Source: Enterococcus_D entomosocium (lineage in GTDB: Bacteria; Bacillota; Bacilli; Lactobacillales; Enterococcaceae). Taken from it: a stretch of DNA of 64,000 bases. The stretch lies in NCBI RefSeq assembly GCF_030441895.1, contig NZ_JARJAS010000009.1. One strand, given 5' to 3'. Positions 7,462 through 15,828 of the stretch are shown here, piece after piece. Within the stretch, counting starts at the first letter, position 1. Every line of letters begins with the position of its first letter. Made by a program: the position numbers and the translations under genes. The notes beneath the pieces were generated by a model. The model had not been told where the DNA came from and did not search any database. It was given only the letters and a program-made list of their open reading frames with translations.

Positions 7462-8799
7462 TTATTTTGATAGTTGTTTCTTGGGACGAATTTTATTTAC
7501 ATAAATCAATCCAAACAAAACAGAGACACCAATTATGGCTAAACCGCCCCAGCTTAATATTTTGGTTAAGCCGACATAAAGGAATGTGGTCCATAAACCT
7601 CCTTCAGCCATAGCAGTGATCATAGAGTTTCCTTGTAGATCAAAGTTTGCGGATCGAGCAGCAGTAGTGACAAGCGGTGCTGCCCACGAAGTAATATAGA
7701 GAATGCTTACCATATAAATCGTTCCAGCAATTACCGTTCGAATGATGTTTCCTCCAAAAACAGCAGCCATCAAGCAAATCAGAAAGGGAATGGTTGCTAA
7801 ATCACCAAAAGGCAAGGTCGTATTGCCAGGTAGAACTACGGCTAACAAAATAGTGATCGGAACTAAAAGCAATGAGGAAGAAAGGACAGCTGGATGACCA
7901 ACCGATAATGCTGCATCCATACCGATGTAAAGCTCTCTTCCAGGAAACCGTTTTTTGACGAATTCATTTGCAGATTCAGAAATAGGCGTTAGACCTTCCA
8001 TCAGTAAAGCAACCATTTTAGGCATCAAAACCATCACAGCGCCTGTTTGGACGGCTAATTGGCCGACACCTGCTGTGTCATATCCGGCAAGTATTCCCAT
8101 GATGAGACCAATCAAAAAGCCCATAACAGTAGAGTCACCAAAGACACCAAATTTTTTCTGAATGGTTTCTGGATCTGCTTTCCAATCTTTTAGTCCCGGA
8201 ATACGATCAAAGAGCCAATTCATCGGTAGTGCAAAGATGAATCCGGGTGCGGCGGTACCATGAGGAAAAGTGATATTAGGAAATCCGTAGAACTTATTAA
8301 TGATCGGACCTAAAATATCTCCCATTAAAAGAATCATCATCAAATAGATGACGGTGGCCGCGATCCCCATTGCAAAGTCTCCAGTGAGGGCATAAATCAG
8401 AGAAGAGATGAAGGCTGCGTGCCAAATATTCCAAATATCTACATTCAATACTTTAGTCAGCCCTAAAATGATGAGTAGAACATTTAGGACCACACCAATC
8501 GGAATCGCAAGACTTCCTAAAATCGTCCCGTAAGAAATTGCTGCTGCGGCAGGCCATCCGACATCAATCGTTGTCAAATTTAATCCTAGACGTTCAACCA
8601 TATGCTGGGCGGCAGGACCCAAGCTGCTGCTTAGAAGGTCAATCACCAAATTCAATCCAACAAACCCGACACCAACAGTTAAGGCTGAAGTAAAGGCTTT
8701 GCCAGGCTTGGTTCCCAAAATTATTCCAAAAATAAAAATTAAAATAGGCAAAACAACGATTGAACCTAGATCAACGAACCACTGTAATGCATTTAACAT
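7462..8799 (-). CDS. PTS system, galactitol-type EIIC component
   Basis: A 445-residue polytopic membrane permease with about ten to twelve hydrophobic segments, of the EIIC-GAT family. Recognisable features are the long first helices (IVVLPILIFIFGIILGTKPGKAF), the conserved TFPHGTAAPGF loop near residue 180 and GMDAALSVGHPAVLSSS near 295. It imports and co-phosphorylates a sugar or polyol with EIIA and EIIB encoded on either side. The family includes galactitol, and in Firmicutes several other polyols and pentitols; the substrate is not determinable here. Confidence 0.87.
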   Translation of the reverse strand: MLNALQWFVDLGSIVVLPILIFIFGIILGTKPGKAFTSALTVGVGFVGLNLVIDLLSSSLGPAAQHMVERLGLNLTTIDVGWPAAAAISYGTILGSLAIPIGVVLNVLLIILGLTKVLNVDIWNIWHAAFISSLIYALTGDFAMGIAATVIYLMMILLMGDILGPIINKFYGFPNITFPHGTAAPGFIFALPMNWLFDRIPGLKDWKADPETIQKKFGVFGDSTVMGFLIGLIMGILAGYDTAGVGQLAVQTGAVMVLMPKMVALLMEGLTPISESANEFVKKRFPGRELYIGMDAALSVGHPAVLSSSLLLVPITILLAVVLPGNTTLPFGDLATIPFLICLMAAVFGGNIIRTVIAGTIYMVSILYITSWAAPLVTTAARSANFDLQGNSMITAMAEGGLWTTFLYVGLTKILSWGGLAIIGVSVLFGLIYVNKIRPKKQLSK

Positions 8800-8814
8800 A
8801 ATTGTTCCTCCTTT

Positions 8815-9270
8815 TTATTGCAGTCCATTTTTTTCAATAATCGAAAGATACGCTTCTTTAGTCGTTACTGAGGATAGGGCTTCCAAAACCCCTGGTGTTT
8901 GAAACATAGAGATAAGATTTTGTAGCATACCCAATTGCTCATGTGGTTCCTTCAATGCAAGCATGAACAACAGAGATACATCGATTTTCTTTTCTTGCGA
9001 ACCCATTTCAATAAATGAAAGGGGAGAGGCAAGTGACATAAAAGCGACTTGGGATCGTAAAACAAATTTGCTGTCCGTATGTGGGATCGCTACCCCAATG
9101 CCGTTAATTTTTAAACCTGTAGGAAAGGTTTCTTCTCGCTGTACGATATTTTGATAGAACTGATCATTTACACAATGAGTTTTGATGAGTTCGTCTGCTA
9201 ATAGTCGAAAAGCTTCCTCTTTTGTTTTAGAATCTTTTTCAAGTAACACGATTTGGTGATAAAAAAACAT
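8815..9270 (-). CDS. PTS EIIA component, fructose/mannitol-type fold
   Basis: A 151-residue EIIA domain protein (PTS_EIIA_2). The phosphorylated histidine is in GVAIPHTD at about residue 66. It takes phosphate from HPr and gives it to the EIIB partner. The TTG at 9276 is open in frame, but the ATG at 9270 has the better ribosome-binding spacing (GGAGG, 9 bases) and starts 3 bases after the stop codon of the regulator gene, so translation is probably coupled. Same domain type as the C-terminal domain of the neighbouring regulator. Confidence 0.85.
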   Translation of the reverse strand: MFFYHQIVLLEKDSKTKEEAFRLLADELIKTHCVNDQFYQNIVQREETFPTGLKINGIGVAIPHTDSKFVLRSQVAFMSLASPLSFIEMGSQEKKIDVSLLFMLALKEPHEQLGMLQNLISMFQTPGVLEALSSVTTKEAYLSIIEKNGLQ

Positions 9271-9272
9271 GA

Positions 9273-11216
9273 TCAATTTCCTCCTCTTAACAATCTTTGA
9301 TACAGTTCTTCTTGCGTTTGACTATTAACGATCCATTGAATTTCTTCGGCTGAGTTAAACAATCCGTAAATCGAAGCGATCAACTCTTTTGCCTCGATCA
9401 TGTTTTCTTCAGCAATCGCAAGCAAAACAATTAGTTGGATTTTTGTGTCTCCCCAAGTAATTGGCGCATCGAGGGTGAGAAAAGCAAGTTTTGTTTCTTT
9501 CACTGTATGTGGATCAGCATGTGGAATGGCTACTCCCGTCTTTAAGCCAGTGCTTCCTAGTTCCTCTCGTTCAAATAGAGAATGCTTAAATTTTGTTGTA
9601 ACAAGCTTTTTTTTCAGATAATCATCTGCTAAAAAATCCAGTACATCTTTTTTTGTTCGAAACTTTTTTTTGACAAAAAGGAAAGTAGGATCTAAATATT
9701 TTTGTAATAAAGTCGTTTTCTGGTATTTTTTTGAGTAAAAATTTTTCTCATTCTCATTAAGATTAGATATCTTTGCTGAGATTCTTCCTATTTCTTCGGT
9801 AGTAGGAAGCGGCGAAATATAAATAACTGGCGGTGCTGTAATGTCCAATGGAATAGTTGATATGATCAGATCAACAGCTTCAAGAGATGTACTGGCCAGT
9901 TTACTCAAAGGAATGATCTCCAATACGGTATCAGCAGCGATCGTCTGTTTGATACGGTTAAAAATCAACTCCGATGTAGCAAAACCTGATTGGCAAACAA
10001 TTAGTATATGGTTAGTAATTTTTATCTTTTCAAAGGCTAACTGAAAATGGATCGTCAGAAAAGAAACTTCGTCTTCTGTTAATAAGATTTGAAATCGCTC
10101 CTCTAAATCTCCAATTGCATATTTGGTCAATGTATACATTGTTGAGTATTGTTTTTTGATACTTTTTATCAGTGGGTTTTTCAATAAAATCCCTGTCTTT
10201 GATCGATGGATCATGGGAACGATATGAGCCAACAATGTTTGCAGCAATAATTTATCTTGTGTCAGATCTGCGTTTAACATATGTGACATTTTTTGAATGA
10301 TTTGTTTCGTACAATTTGTGATAGTAGATTCGTGAGGCTCATCCATTTGACCAAAAGGCTCGATGCCGTGTGCTAATAACAAGGAACATACATATTGAAT
10401 ATCTGTATCACTAAATTGAACAGGTAGTTGCTGTTGGATCATTTCAGCAAAATCAACCGCGATCATATAGAATTTCATTCGTCTCAGTTCGTCAAATACT
10501 AGATGCTCTTGTTTTTCAATGTGTTTATCTATGAGGAGTCTTGAAAGAAAAATACGCAATGAAAGCTTCAAGGAGTCGATAGAATAATTGTTGACGGGGT
10601 GGCCGATTGTCTGGGTCATATCTGAGACAAATCTCTTCGTCAAATCGAGTACCTTAGAGTCAAAGAGATTGTTGACCAAAAGATTTTCACTGGCTTTGGC
10701 GTCGGTATACTTCTCTAAAAAAGATTTGAATACGTTTTGAGCAGCAGATTCAACTGAGGTTAGCTTGAGTCCGCTAGTAGTCATTTTTGTAGATACTTGA
10801 TGGAATCGACAGAAAGCAACGATTTCATCAACATCTTTCTTTATTGACTGGTTACTAATATAAAAATATTCAGAGAATTCCTGATAGTGCATTGGCTTTA
10901 CTGAAAACAGATAGTTAGCGAAAATAAAGATTTTACGATAATTAGGTGAAAATAGTTCGAGTTTAGTCTCTTTTTTTGCTAACAATCGATAACCATTCTG
11001 TTTTGCTGATTCAGAACCAGATAAAAAGATTCCTTTTCTTGGTACTTTTTTGATAGCTAGTCCCGAATCTTTTAGTTTCTTTTCTAAAGTCGTTAAATTG
11101 TTATAAACCGTTTTCTGGGATACATTTAACTGCTTTTGAAAAAAAGAGGCAGGGCGAAACTCCGTTTGTTCTAATAGTAGTTGCAACAGTAGTTGTTCTC
11201 GATCATTTAAAATCAT
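9273..11216 (-). CDS. PRD-containing transcriptional regulator (BglG/LicR family) with EIIB- and EIIA-like domains
   Basis: A 647-residue PTS-controlled activator. Order of domains: N-terminal helix-turn-helix pair (residues about 1-70, QKLNVSQKTVYNNLTTLEKKL-like), a second HTH region (about 85-165), two PTS regulation domains (about 175-285 and 290-400), a GatB-like EIIB domain (about 405-490, phospho-Cys in VCQSGFATSE) and an EIIA domain (about 500-645, phospho-His in GVAIPHADPH). Phosphorylation of PRDs by HPr and the PTS proteins should tell it whether the sugar is present. First gene of the operon; a catabolite-response-element-like palindrome overlaps its ribosome-binding region. Confidence 0.87.
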   Translation of the reverse strand: MILNDREQLLLQLLLEQTEFRPASFFQKQLNVSQKTVYNNLTTLEKKLKDSGLAIKKVPRKGIFLSGSESAKQNGYRLLAKKETKLELFSPNYRKIFIFANYLFSVKPMHYQEFSEYFYISNQSIKKDVDEIVAFCRFHQVSTKMTTSGLKLTSVESAAQNVFKSFLEKYTDAKASENLLVNNLFDSKVLDLTKRFVSDMTQTIGHPVNNYSIDSLKLSLRIFLSRLLIDKHIEKQEHLVFDELRRMKFYMIAVDFAEMIQQQLPVQFSDTDIQYVCSLLLAHGIEPFGQMDEPHESTITNCTKQIIQKMSHMLNADLTQDKLLLQTLLAHIVPMIHRSKTGILLKNPLIKSIKKQYSTMYTLTKYAIGDLEERFQILLTEDEVSFLTIHFQLAFEKIKITNHILIVCQSGFATSELIFNRIKQTIAADTVLEIIPLSKLASTSLEAVDLIISTIPLDITAPPVIYISPLPTTEEIGRISAKISNLNENEKNFYSKKYQKTTLLQKYLDPTFLFVKKKFRTKKDVLDFLADDYLKKKLVTTKFKHSLFEREELGSTGLKTGVAIPHADPHTVKETKLAFLTLDAPITWGDTKIQLIVLLAIAEENMIEAKELIASIYGLFNSAEEIQWIVNSQTQEELYQRLLRGGN

Positions 11217-11228
11217 TGGTTCACCTCC

Positions 11229-11240
11229 GGAAGCGCTTCC
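11229..11240. promoter_or_regulatory. Candidate CcpA cre site
   Basis: GGAAGCGCTTCC is a perfect 12-bp palindrome matching the core of catabolite response elements (AAGCGCTT). It lies between promoter region and start of the PRD regulator gene, partly over the ribosome-binding site, where CcpA would block elongation when glucose is present. Confidence 0.6.
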
Positions 11241-11287
11241 TTAATTGTATTCTAGTGAAATTATGTGGTGGCGTAAATAACATTTCA

Positions 11288-11307
11288 TTACCACATTAAT
11301 GTGGTAA
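11288..11307. promoter_or_regulatory. Perfect 20-bp palindrome, candidate operator of the sugar operon
   Basis: TTACCACATT followed by AATGTGGTAA, a perfect dyad. A degenerate half site (ATGTGGTGG) lies about 20 bases nearer to the gene at 11264-11272. The position, 70 to 90 bases upstream of the PRD regulator start, fits an activator or repressor binding site. The binding protein may be the PRD regulator. Confidence 0.55.
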
Positions 11308-11309
11308 AT

Positions 11310-11740
11310 TAGGCTCGTCGTGCATCAATTTATATTTTGAGCAGCTTAAGAGAAGTAGTCACGGGTTGCTATTTCTTTGAAATGAAAATAGGGTGGCAAT
11401 TTTTGACTGAGTTAAAGTTGCTTTGTTCGGTTACTTCGGTTACATTGAGCAAAGAATAATCAAAATAAAGAAGAATAGTTGAAATGAAGTGATTTATTAC
11501 TAATAAGATATAGACGTATTCAGCGAGTTTTAATAGAAAAATATGCTTCTGAACTTCCTGTCTAATAGATATACTGTAATTATACTCTGATTGATCAGAT
11601 ATGAATCAGAAGTTAGGTCCGCTCTCGTTGTAATTCTTATCAATTTGAATTATTTTTAACCCTCTTTTCCCGAAAATCATTAAAGTTTCTAAATTTTTTG
11701 TGAATGCTCATGGACAATCCTTTCTTTTCTCCTCAAATAT
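11310..11740. other. Intergenic region between the divergent sugar operon and rodA
   Basis: About 430 AT-rich bases with no convincing gene. It contains short imperfect dyads, for example TCTGATT and AATCAGA separated by 11 bases near 11588-11612, but no hairpin with a T-run. Apart from the operators nearer to 11216 and the rodA promoter I see nothing assignable. Confidence 0.5.
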
Positions 11741-11743
11741 CAC

Positions 11744-11749
11744 TATAAT
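11744..11749 (+). promoter_or_regulatory. -10 element upstream of rodA
   Basis: A perfect TATAAT is placed 32 bases before the chosen rodA start. The -35 region is poor (no TTGACA at 16-18 bases). It argues against the longer rodA open frame, which would start inside this element. Confidence 0.5.
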
Positions 11750-11780
11750 GGATAAAGATTCTACAGAAGAGAGTGTGGAC

Positions 11781-12965
11781 ATGGAAAATTCACGAATAAA
11801 AACGAACGATAATCGAATTGACTACGGTGTGATTCTACCCGTATTTTTATTATGTCTGATTGGAGTGGCGTCCTTGTATGTGGCGTTGACGCATGATCCA
11901 AATAACCCGAATATGTGGCGAACCTTAGGGTTTCAAGCTTTATGGTATGTGTTAGGTATTATTGCGGTGATTATTATCATGCAGATCAAATCAAAATGGC
12001 TCTGGAAATTGACTCCCTATATTTATGGAGCTGGATTAGCCGTCATGTTGGCGCTGTTGAAATTTTATGACCGGACAATGGCTACCTCGACAGGGTCAAA
12101 AAACTGGTTCCGTTTTGGTCCCTTTACCCTCCAGCCTTCAGAGTTGATGAAGATTGCCTATATTATGATGTTGGCGTTAGTCGTCACGCAGCACAATGTC
12201 AAGCATCGGGAACGGGATTTGAAAACAGATGGGGTGCTGATTGCGAAAATGTTGGCCGTCACGATTCCAGTACTGATCCTGATTACCTTGCAAAACGACT
12301 TTGGTACGATGCTGGTCTTTCTGGCGATTTTCGGTGGGGTCTTCTTGATGTCGGGGATCTCTTGGCGAATCGTTGTGCCAGTGATTGCGGCATTCGTGAT
12401 TCTCGGTGGCGGAACGATTTTCTTAGTGACCACCGATGTTGGTCGTGAGTTGCTGTACAATACAGGGATCTTTAAAGAGTATCAGTTCGCCCGTATCGAT
12501 TCGTGGCTAGATCCTTTTCATGATACCCAAGGGCAATCCTTCCAATTGGCGTACGCTCTGATGGCGATCGCATCTGGCGGGATGTTCGGGAAAGGATTTA
12601 ATGTCAGCGATGTGTATGTACCAGTCCGAGAATCCGATATGATTTTTTCAGTGATCGGTGAGAATTTTGGGTTTATTGGCAGCGCGTTTGTCATTTTATT
12701 GTATTTTATTTTGATCTACCGGATGATCCGCGTATGTTTCGATACCAACAATGAATTTTATGCTTACTTGGCAACTGGGATCATTATGATGATTCTCTTC
12801 CATGTGTTTGAAAACATTGGCGCAAACATCGGTCTCTTACCGTTGACGGGGATTCCACTGCCGTTTATTAGCCAAGGAGGATCTGCCCTATTAAGCAATA
12901 TGATTGGGATCGGTTTGATTTTATCGATGCGCTATCAAGCTGAGACCGCACCAAAAACACTTTAA
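11781..12965 (+). CDS. rodA: Rod-shape/cell-division peptidoglycan polymerase, FtsW/RodA/SpoVE (SEDS) family
   Basis: A 394-residue polytopic membrane protein with about ten helices. SEDS signatures are visible: STGSKNWFRFGPFTLQPSELMKIA after the third helix, LQNDFGTMLVFLAIFGGVFLMSG, and the C-terminal TGIPLPFISQGGSALLSNMIGIGLILS. SEDS proteins polymerise lipid II glycan strands with a class B PBP. I call RodA because of the neighbouring genes and the SQGGSALLSN signature. The open frame starts earlier, but the ATG at 11781 avoids the TATAAT at 11744. The next gene begins 9 bases after the stop. Confidence 0.85.
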   Translation: MENSRIKTNDNRIDYGVILPVFLLCLIGVASLYVALTHDPNNPNMWRTLGFQALWYVLGIIAVIIIMQIKSKWLWKLTPYIYGAGLAVMLALLKFYDRTMATSTGSKNWFRFGPFTLQPSELMKIAYIMMLALVVTQHNVKHRERDLKTDGVLIAKMLAVTIPVLILITLQNDFGTMLVFLAIFGGVFLMSGISWRIVVPVIAAFVILGGGTIFLVTTDVGRELLYNTGIFKEYQFARIDSWLDPFHDTQGQSFQLAYALMAIASGGMFGKGFNVSDVYVPVRESDMIFSVIGENFGFIGSAFVILLYFILIYRMIRVCFDTNNEFYAYLATGIIMMILFHVFENIGANIGLLPLTGIPLPFISQGGSALLSNMIGIGLILSMRYQAETAPKTL

Positions 12966-12974
12966 GGAGTTCAC

Positions 12975-13352
12975 ATGATTACATTTTATTGGTACCCAAA
13001 ATGCAGTACATGCCGAAATGCGAAGCGTTGGTTAGAAGAGCACGAGATTCCCTTTGAAGCGATCGATATGGTGACCACACCGCCTCAACCGGAACAATTG
13101 CTGGCTTGGATCCAATCAAGCGAAGCACCGTTAACCCGTTTCTTTAACACAAGCGGCATGAAATACCGTGAATTGCAATTAAAAGAAAAAGTGCCGACCA
13201 TGACTGCCCAAGACGCAGCCGATGTGCTGGCAACCGATGGTATGTTGATCAAGCGCCCACTGCTGGTTAGCGGCGACCGCTTTTTGATTAATGGATTTAA
13301 AGAAAATGAATATGAAGGAGTCTTACAAGAATCATGGAAAAGAAATGCTTAA
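12975..13352 (+). CDS. ArsC/Spx-family protein, YusI-like
   Basis: A 125-residue thioredoxin-fold protein of the ArsC/Spx/MgsR family. It has the CxxC motif near the N-terminus (YPKCSTCRNAKRWLEE), the FNTSGMKYRELQLKEK segment and the late KRPLLV motif typical of the group. It lacks the Spx-specific C-terminal extension, so it is more like YusI than Spx. In Bacillus and Enterococcus the same gene order (yusI-gcvH-like-metNPQ) is found. Ribosome-binding site AAGGAG. Function unknown; redox sensing or reductase activity is plausible. Confidence 0.82.
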   Translation: MITFYWYPKCSTCRNAKRWLEEHEIPFEAIDMVTTPPQPEQLLAWIQSSEAPLTRFFNTSGMKYRELQLKEKVPTMTAQDAADVLATDGMLIKRPLLVSGDRFLINGFKENEYEGVLQESWKRNA

Positions 13353-13672
13353 GAAAAAAAGATAATTTGTGGGTTTTGTTTAACGGGAAAGAATATTGTG
13401 TCGGTTTAACAAAAGAAGCGCAAGAAGAACTTGGTGCGGTCACGTTTGCTTCGATTCAAAAAGCAGGAACTGCTTTAAAACAAGGAGAGACCCTTGTTGA
13501 GCTGGAAGCGGAAAAAGCAGTCAGTGAATTTCCAAGTCCATTGACGGGCGTGATTTCTTCCGTAAATGAAAAAATCGATCAATCCATTGATACCTTAAAT
13601 GATGAAGACGAAATGAACGCTTGGCTTGTCAGCTTCAAAGAGGTTGACCCAAGTCAATTTGAAGCCTTGTAA
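13334..13672 (+). CDS. Glycine cleavage H-like lipoyl protein
   Basis: A 112-residue GcvH-like protein. The lipoyl-lysine motif is LVELEAEKAVSEFPSPLTG (lysine near residue 60), followed by the hammerhead-type strands. It is shorter than true GcvH (about 127) and no glycine decarboxylase genes are in sight. In Firmicutes, GcvH also serves as the lipoyl relay from which LipL/LplA2-type enzymes transfer lipoate to other complexes, so that role is likelier. The start overlaps the 3' end of the upstream gene, with AAGGAG 13 bases before ATG. Same operon as the ArsC-like gene. Confidence 0.8.
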   Translation: MEKKCLRKKDNLWVLFNGKEYCVGLTKEAQEELGAVTFASIQKAGTALKQGETLVELEAEKAVSEFPSPLTGVISSVNEKIDQSIDTLNDEDEMNAWLVSFKEVDPSQFEAL

Positions 13673-13709
13673 GTCAAATCTGTAAAAACGACTATTTTTT
13701 CAAAAAGAA

Positions 13710-13738
13710 TTGACAGTCGGATAAGACGTTGCTATAAT
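13710..13738 (+). promoter_or_regulatory. Promoter of the metNPQ operon
   Basis: TTGACA (13710-13715), 17-base spacer, TATAAT (13733-13738): a consensus sigma-A promoter directly before the T-box leader. Confidence 0.88.
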
Positions 13739-13749
13739 TTGCTCAATAA

Positions 13750-14034
13750 ATGAATGCTTTGAAAAGAAGAGTACATGTTCTTAACGTACACAGAGAGCCC
13801 TGTTTGGTGCAAATGGGCAACGGAGAGAGGATGGAAGATGGTCTTTGAGCATGATAGGTGAGTGGAAACAAGCCTATCACGGGAGGCACCCGTTACAGTG
13901 CAGCAGTATGCGAAGCAATTCAAGTACTGAGCGAGGCTGTTGATGCGAATCGACAGTAAATCAAGGTGGTAACGCGGAAGTTGTGCTTTCGTCCTTTGTA
14001 ACAGTATAATGTACAGAGGATGAGAGCTTTTTTT
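13750..14034 (+). ncRNA. T-box riboswitch, methionine specificity
   Basis: The leader has the conserved T-box sequence AAGGTGGTAACGCGG at 13963-13977, which carries the bases that pair with the uncharged tRNA acceptor end, an AGAGAG-type Stem I element near 13790, and a terminator. Stem I closes with 13752-13758 against 13847-13852. The specifier is probably ATG at 13838-13840, in the 3' side of the Stem I internal loop, giving tRNA-Met as the ligand. Uncharged tRNA-Met would stabilise the antiterminator and switch on metNPQ. The Met reading is supported by the downstream genes; the exact specifier frame is inferred. Confidence 0.88.
13985..14034 (+). terminator. T-box regulated terminator
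   Basis: GCTTTCGTCCTTTGTA pairs with TACAGAGGATGAGAGC, followed by seven T. The 5' arm overlaps sequence just after the T-box motif, so it competes with the antiterminator. Confidence 0.85.
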
Positions 14035-14070
14035 GTGTTTAACCAACCAAAGAGGAAAGATGGGAATAAC

Positions 14071-15105
14071 ATGGCATTAATCGAATTGTCGCATGTAAAA
14101 AAGTCATTCGGCAAAAAGCAAACGGCTGTCGACGCCGTCAATGATGTTTCACTGCAAGTGGAAAAAGGCGATATCTATGGAATCGTCGGCTACTCTGGTG
14201 CTGGGAAAAGTACATTAGTTCGTTTGTTGAACGGCTTAGAATTGCCGACAGCAGGAGATGTAGTCATTAACGGTCAAAATATTTTGGCATTGAAAAACAA
14301 AGAATTGAGAAACTTCCGTAAAAAAATCGGCATGATTTTTCAGCACTTTAATCTATTATGGTCTCGAACGGTGGCGGAGAACATCGAATTGCCATTGGAG
14401 TTGGCAGGCGTTGAAAAAGCAAAACGACGGCAACGGGCGCAAGAGCTGATCAAGTTAGTTGGGTTGGAAGGACGGGAAACTGCCTATCCGGCACAATTGT
14501 CTGGCGGACAAAAGCAAAGAGTCGGGATTGCTCGTGCATTAGCGAATGAACCAGAAATTTTGCTGTGTGATGAAGCAACGAGTGCGTTAGATCCACAAAC
14601 AACAGAAGAAGTGTTGGATCTCTTGCTTTCCATCAATAAAAAATTGCATTTGACGATCGTGCTGATTACCCATGAAATGAACGTCATTCGCAAAATCTGC
14701 AACAAGGTCGCGGTGATGGAGCATGGGCAGATCGTGGAAGAAGGATCAGTACAATCGGTTTTCCGTAACCCACAGCAAGAAGTGACCAAACGTTTTGTTC
14801 AGCAAGATTTGGAACCAGAAGAAGATGTCGAAGAACTACGGCAAGCCTTCTTACGAGAAAATCCGCAAGGACATTTAGTGACCTTGACATTCACGCAAGA
14901 CAACGCCAATGAACCAGTCATTTCACAAGCAATTCGCCGCTTCCAGATCGATGTCAATGTCGTTTATGGAAAGATCCAACAAACCAATGAAGGCTCCTTT
15001 GGCGGCTTGACGGTCTTATTGACAGGTGAAGCAAATGAGATCGAAAAAGCGATCACCTTTTTCAAAGAGCAGCAAGTAGGCGTGGAGGTGATTGAACGTG
15101 GATAA
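14071..15105 (+). CDS. metN: Methionine ABC transporter, ATP-binding protein
   Basis: A 344-residue ATPase. Walker A is GYSGAGKST (about residues 38-46), signature LSGGQKQR (about 140-147), Walker B ILLCDEATSALDPQT, H-loop LITHEMN. The C-terminal 100 residues form the NIL domain (EPVISQAIRRFQIDVNVVYGKIQ...GGLTVLL), the methionine-sensing ACT-like domain typical of MetN. The upstream in-frame start overlaps the terminator, so I use the ATG at 14071, which matches the family length. It powers uptake of L- and D-methionine through MetP with MetQ as receptor. The operon is controlled by the Met T-box. Confidence 0.93.
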   Translation: MALIELSHVKKSFGKKQTAVDAVNDVSLQVEKGDIYGIVGYSGAGKSTLVRLLNGLELPTAGDVVINGQNILALKNKELRNFRKKIGMIFQHFNLLWSRTVAENIELPLELAGVEKAKRRQRAQELIKLVGLEGRETAYPAQLSGGQKQRVGIARALANEPEILLCDEATSALDPQTTEEVLDLLLSINKKLHLTIVLITHEMNVIRKICNKVAVMEHGQIVEEGSVQSVFRNPQQEVTKRFVQQDLEPEEDVEELRQAFLRENPQGHLVTLTFTQDNANEPVISQAIRRFQIDVNVVYGKIQQTNEGSFGGLTVLLTGEANEIEKAITFFKEQQVGVEVIERG

Positions 15106-15784
15106 GTCATTTGTAGAAACCTATTTTAATTTTGAAAAGGTCGACTGGGCCAATATGCAGCAAGCAACCCTAGACACCTTGTTTATGACTTTCTTCTCCA
15201 TGGTTTTAGTGGTTGTGATCGGTTTGCTTCTAGGATTGGCGCTTTATTCACTAGGGCGTAAACAAACGGCGGGAGCCAACATTTTCTATAATGTGGTTTC
15301 CATCATCAGTAACGCCTTTCGCTCAACGCCATTCATGATTTTGATGGTTTTGATCATTCCCTTTACAACGTTATTAGTCGGTTCGTTCCTAGGGGCAAAA
15401 GCAGCGATCCCAGCATTAGTATTATCGGCAGCACCGTTTTATGCTCGGATGGTGGAAATTGCTTTTCGTGAAGTCAATCCTGGTGTGATTGAAGCAGCAG
15501 AAGCGATGGGCGCTAGTTACTGGGAGATCATTTATAAGATCGTGATCCCAGAAAGTGTTCCGGCATTGATTTCAGGACTGACAGTCACAACGATCTCAAT
15601 GATTGGTTATACCGCCATGGCAGGCGCGATCGGTGCCGGTGGGCTAGGCGCTTTGGCTTGGCAAGAAGGATTTCAACGTGGAAATTACACTGTTACGCTT
15701 GTTGCAACAGTGATTATTTTAATTATCGTTTTCATTATCCAAGGGGTCGGCGATTTCCTTGCGAAGGCCACCGATAAACGGTAA
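15098..15784 (+). CDS. metP: Methionine ABC transporter, permease
   Basis: A 228-residue permease with five to six membrane helices and the EAA loop motif (IEAAEAMGASYWEIIYKIVIPESVP, about residues 133-157). It matches the MetI/MetP family in length and in the FRSTPFMILMVLIIP segment. I chose the GTG at 15098, 7 bases after GGAGGTG; the TTG at 15092 is too close to that site. It overlaps the end of metN by 8 bases, giving translational coupling. It forms the membrane channel of the methionine importer. Confidence 0.9.
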   Translation: MDKSFVETYFNFEKVDWANMQQATLDTLFMTFFSMVLVVVIGLLLGLALYSLGRKQTAGANIFYNVVSIISNAFRSTPFMILMVLIIPFTTLLVGSFLGAKAAIPALVLSAAPFYARMVEIAFREVNPGVIEAAEAMGASYWEIIYKIVIPESVPALISGLTVTTISMIGYTAMAGAIGAGGLGALAWQEGFQRGNYTVTLVATVIILIIVFIIQGVGDFLAKATDKR

Positions 15785-15828
15785 ATGAAACGAAGAACAA
15801 AAAGTGGAAAATATGGGAGGAAATGGAT

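Noticed and set aside
11338..11400. T-box-like GGGTGGCAA sequence in the rodA upstream region
   Set aside because: No Stem I, no complete T-box motif (AGGTGGNACCGCG) and no terminator follow it.
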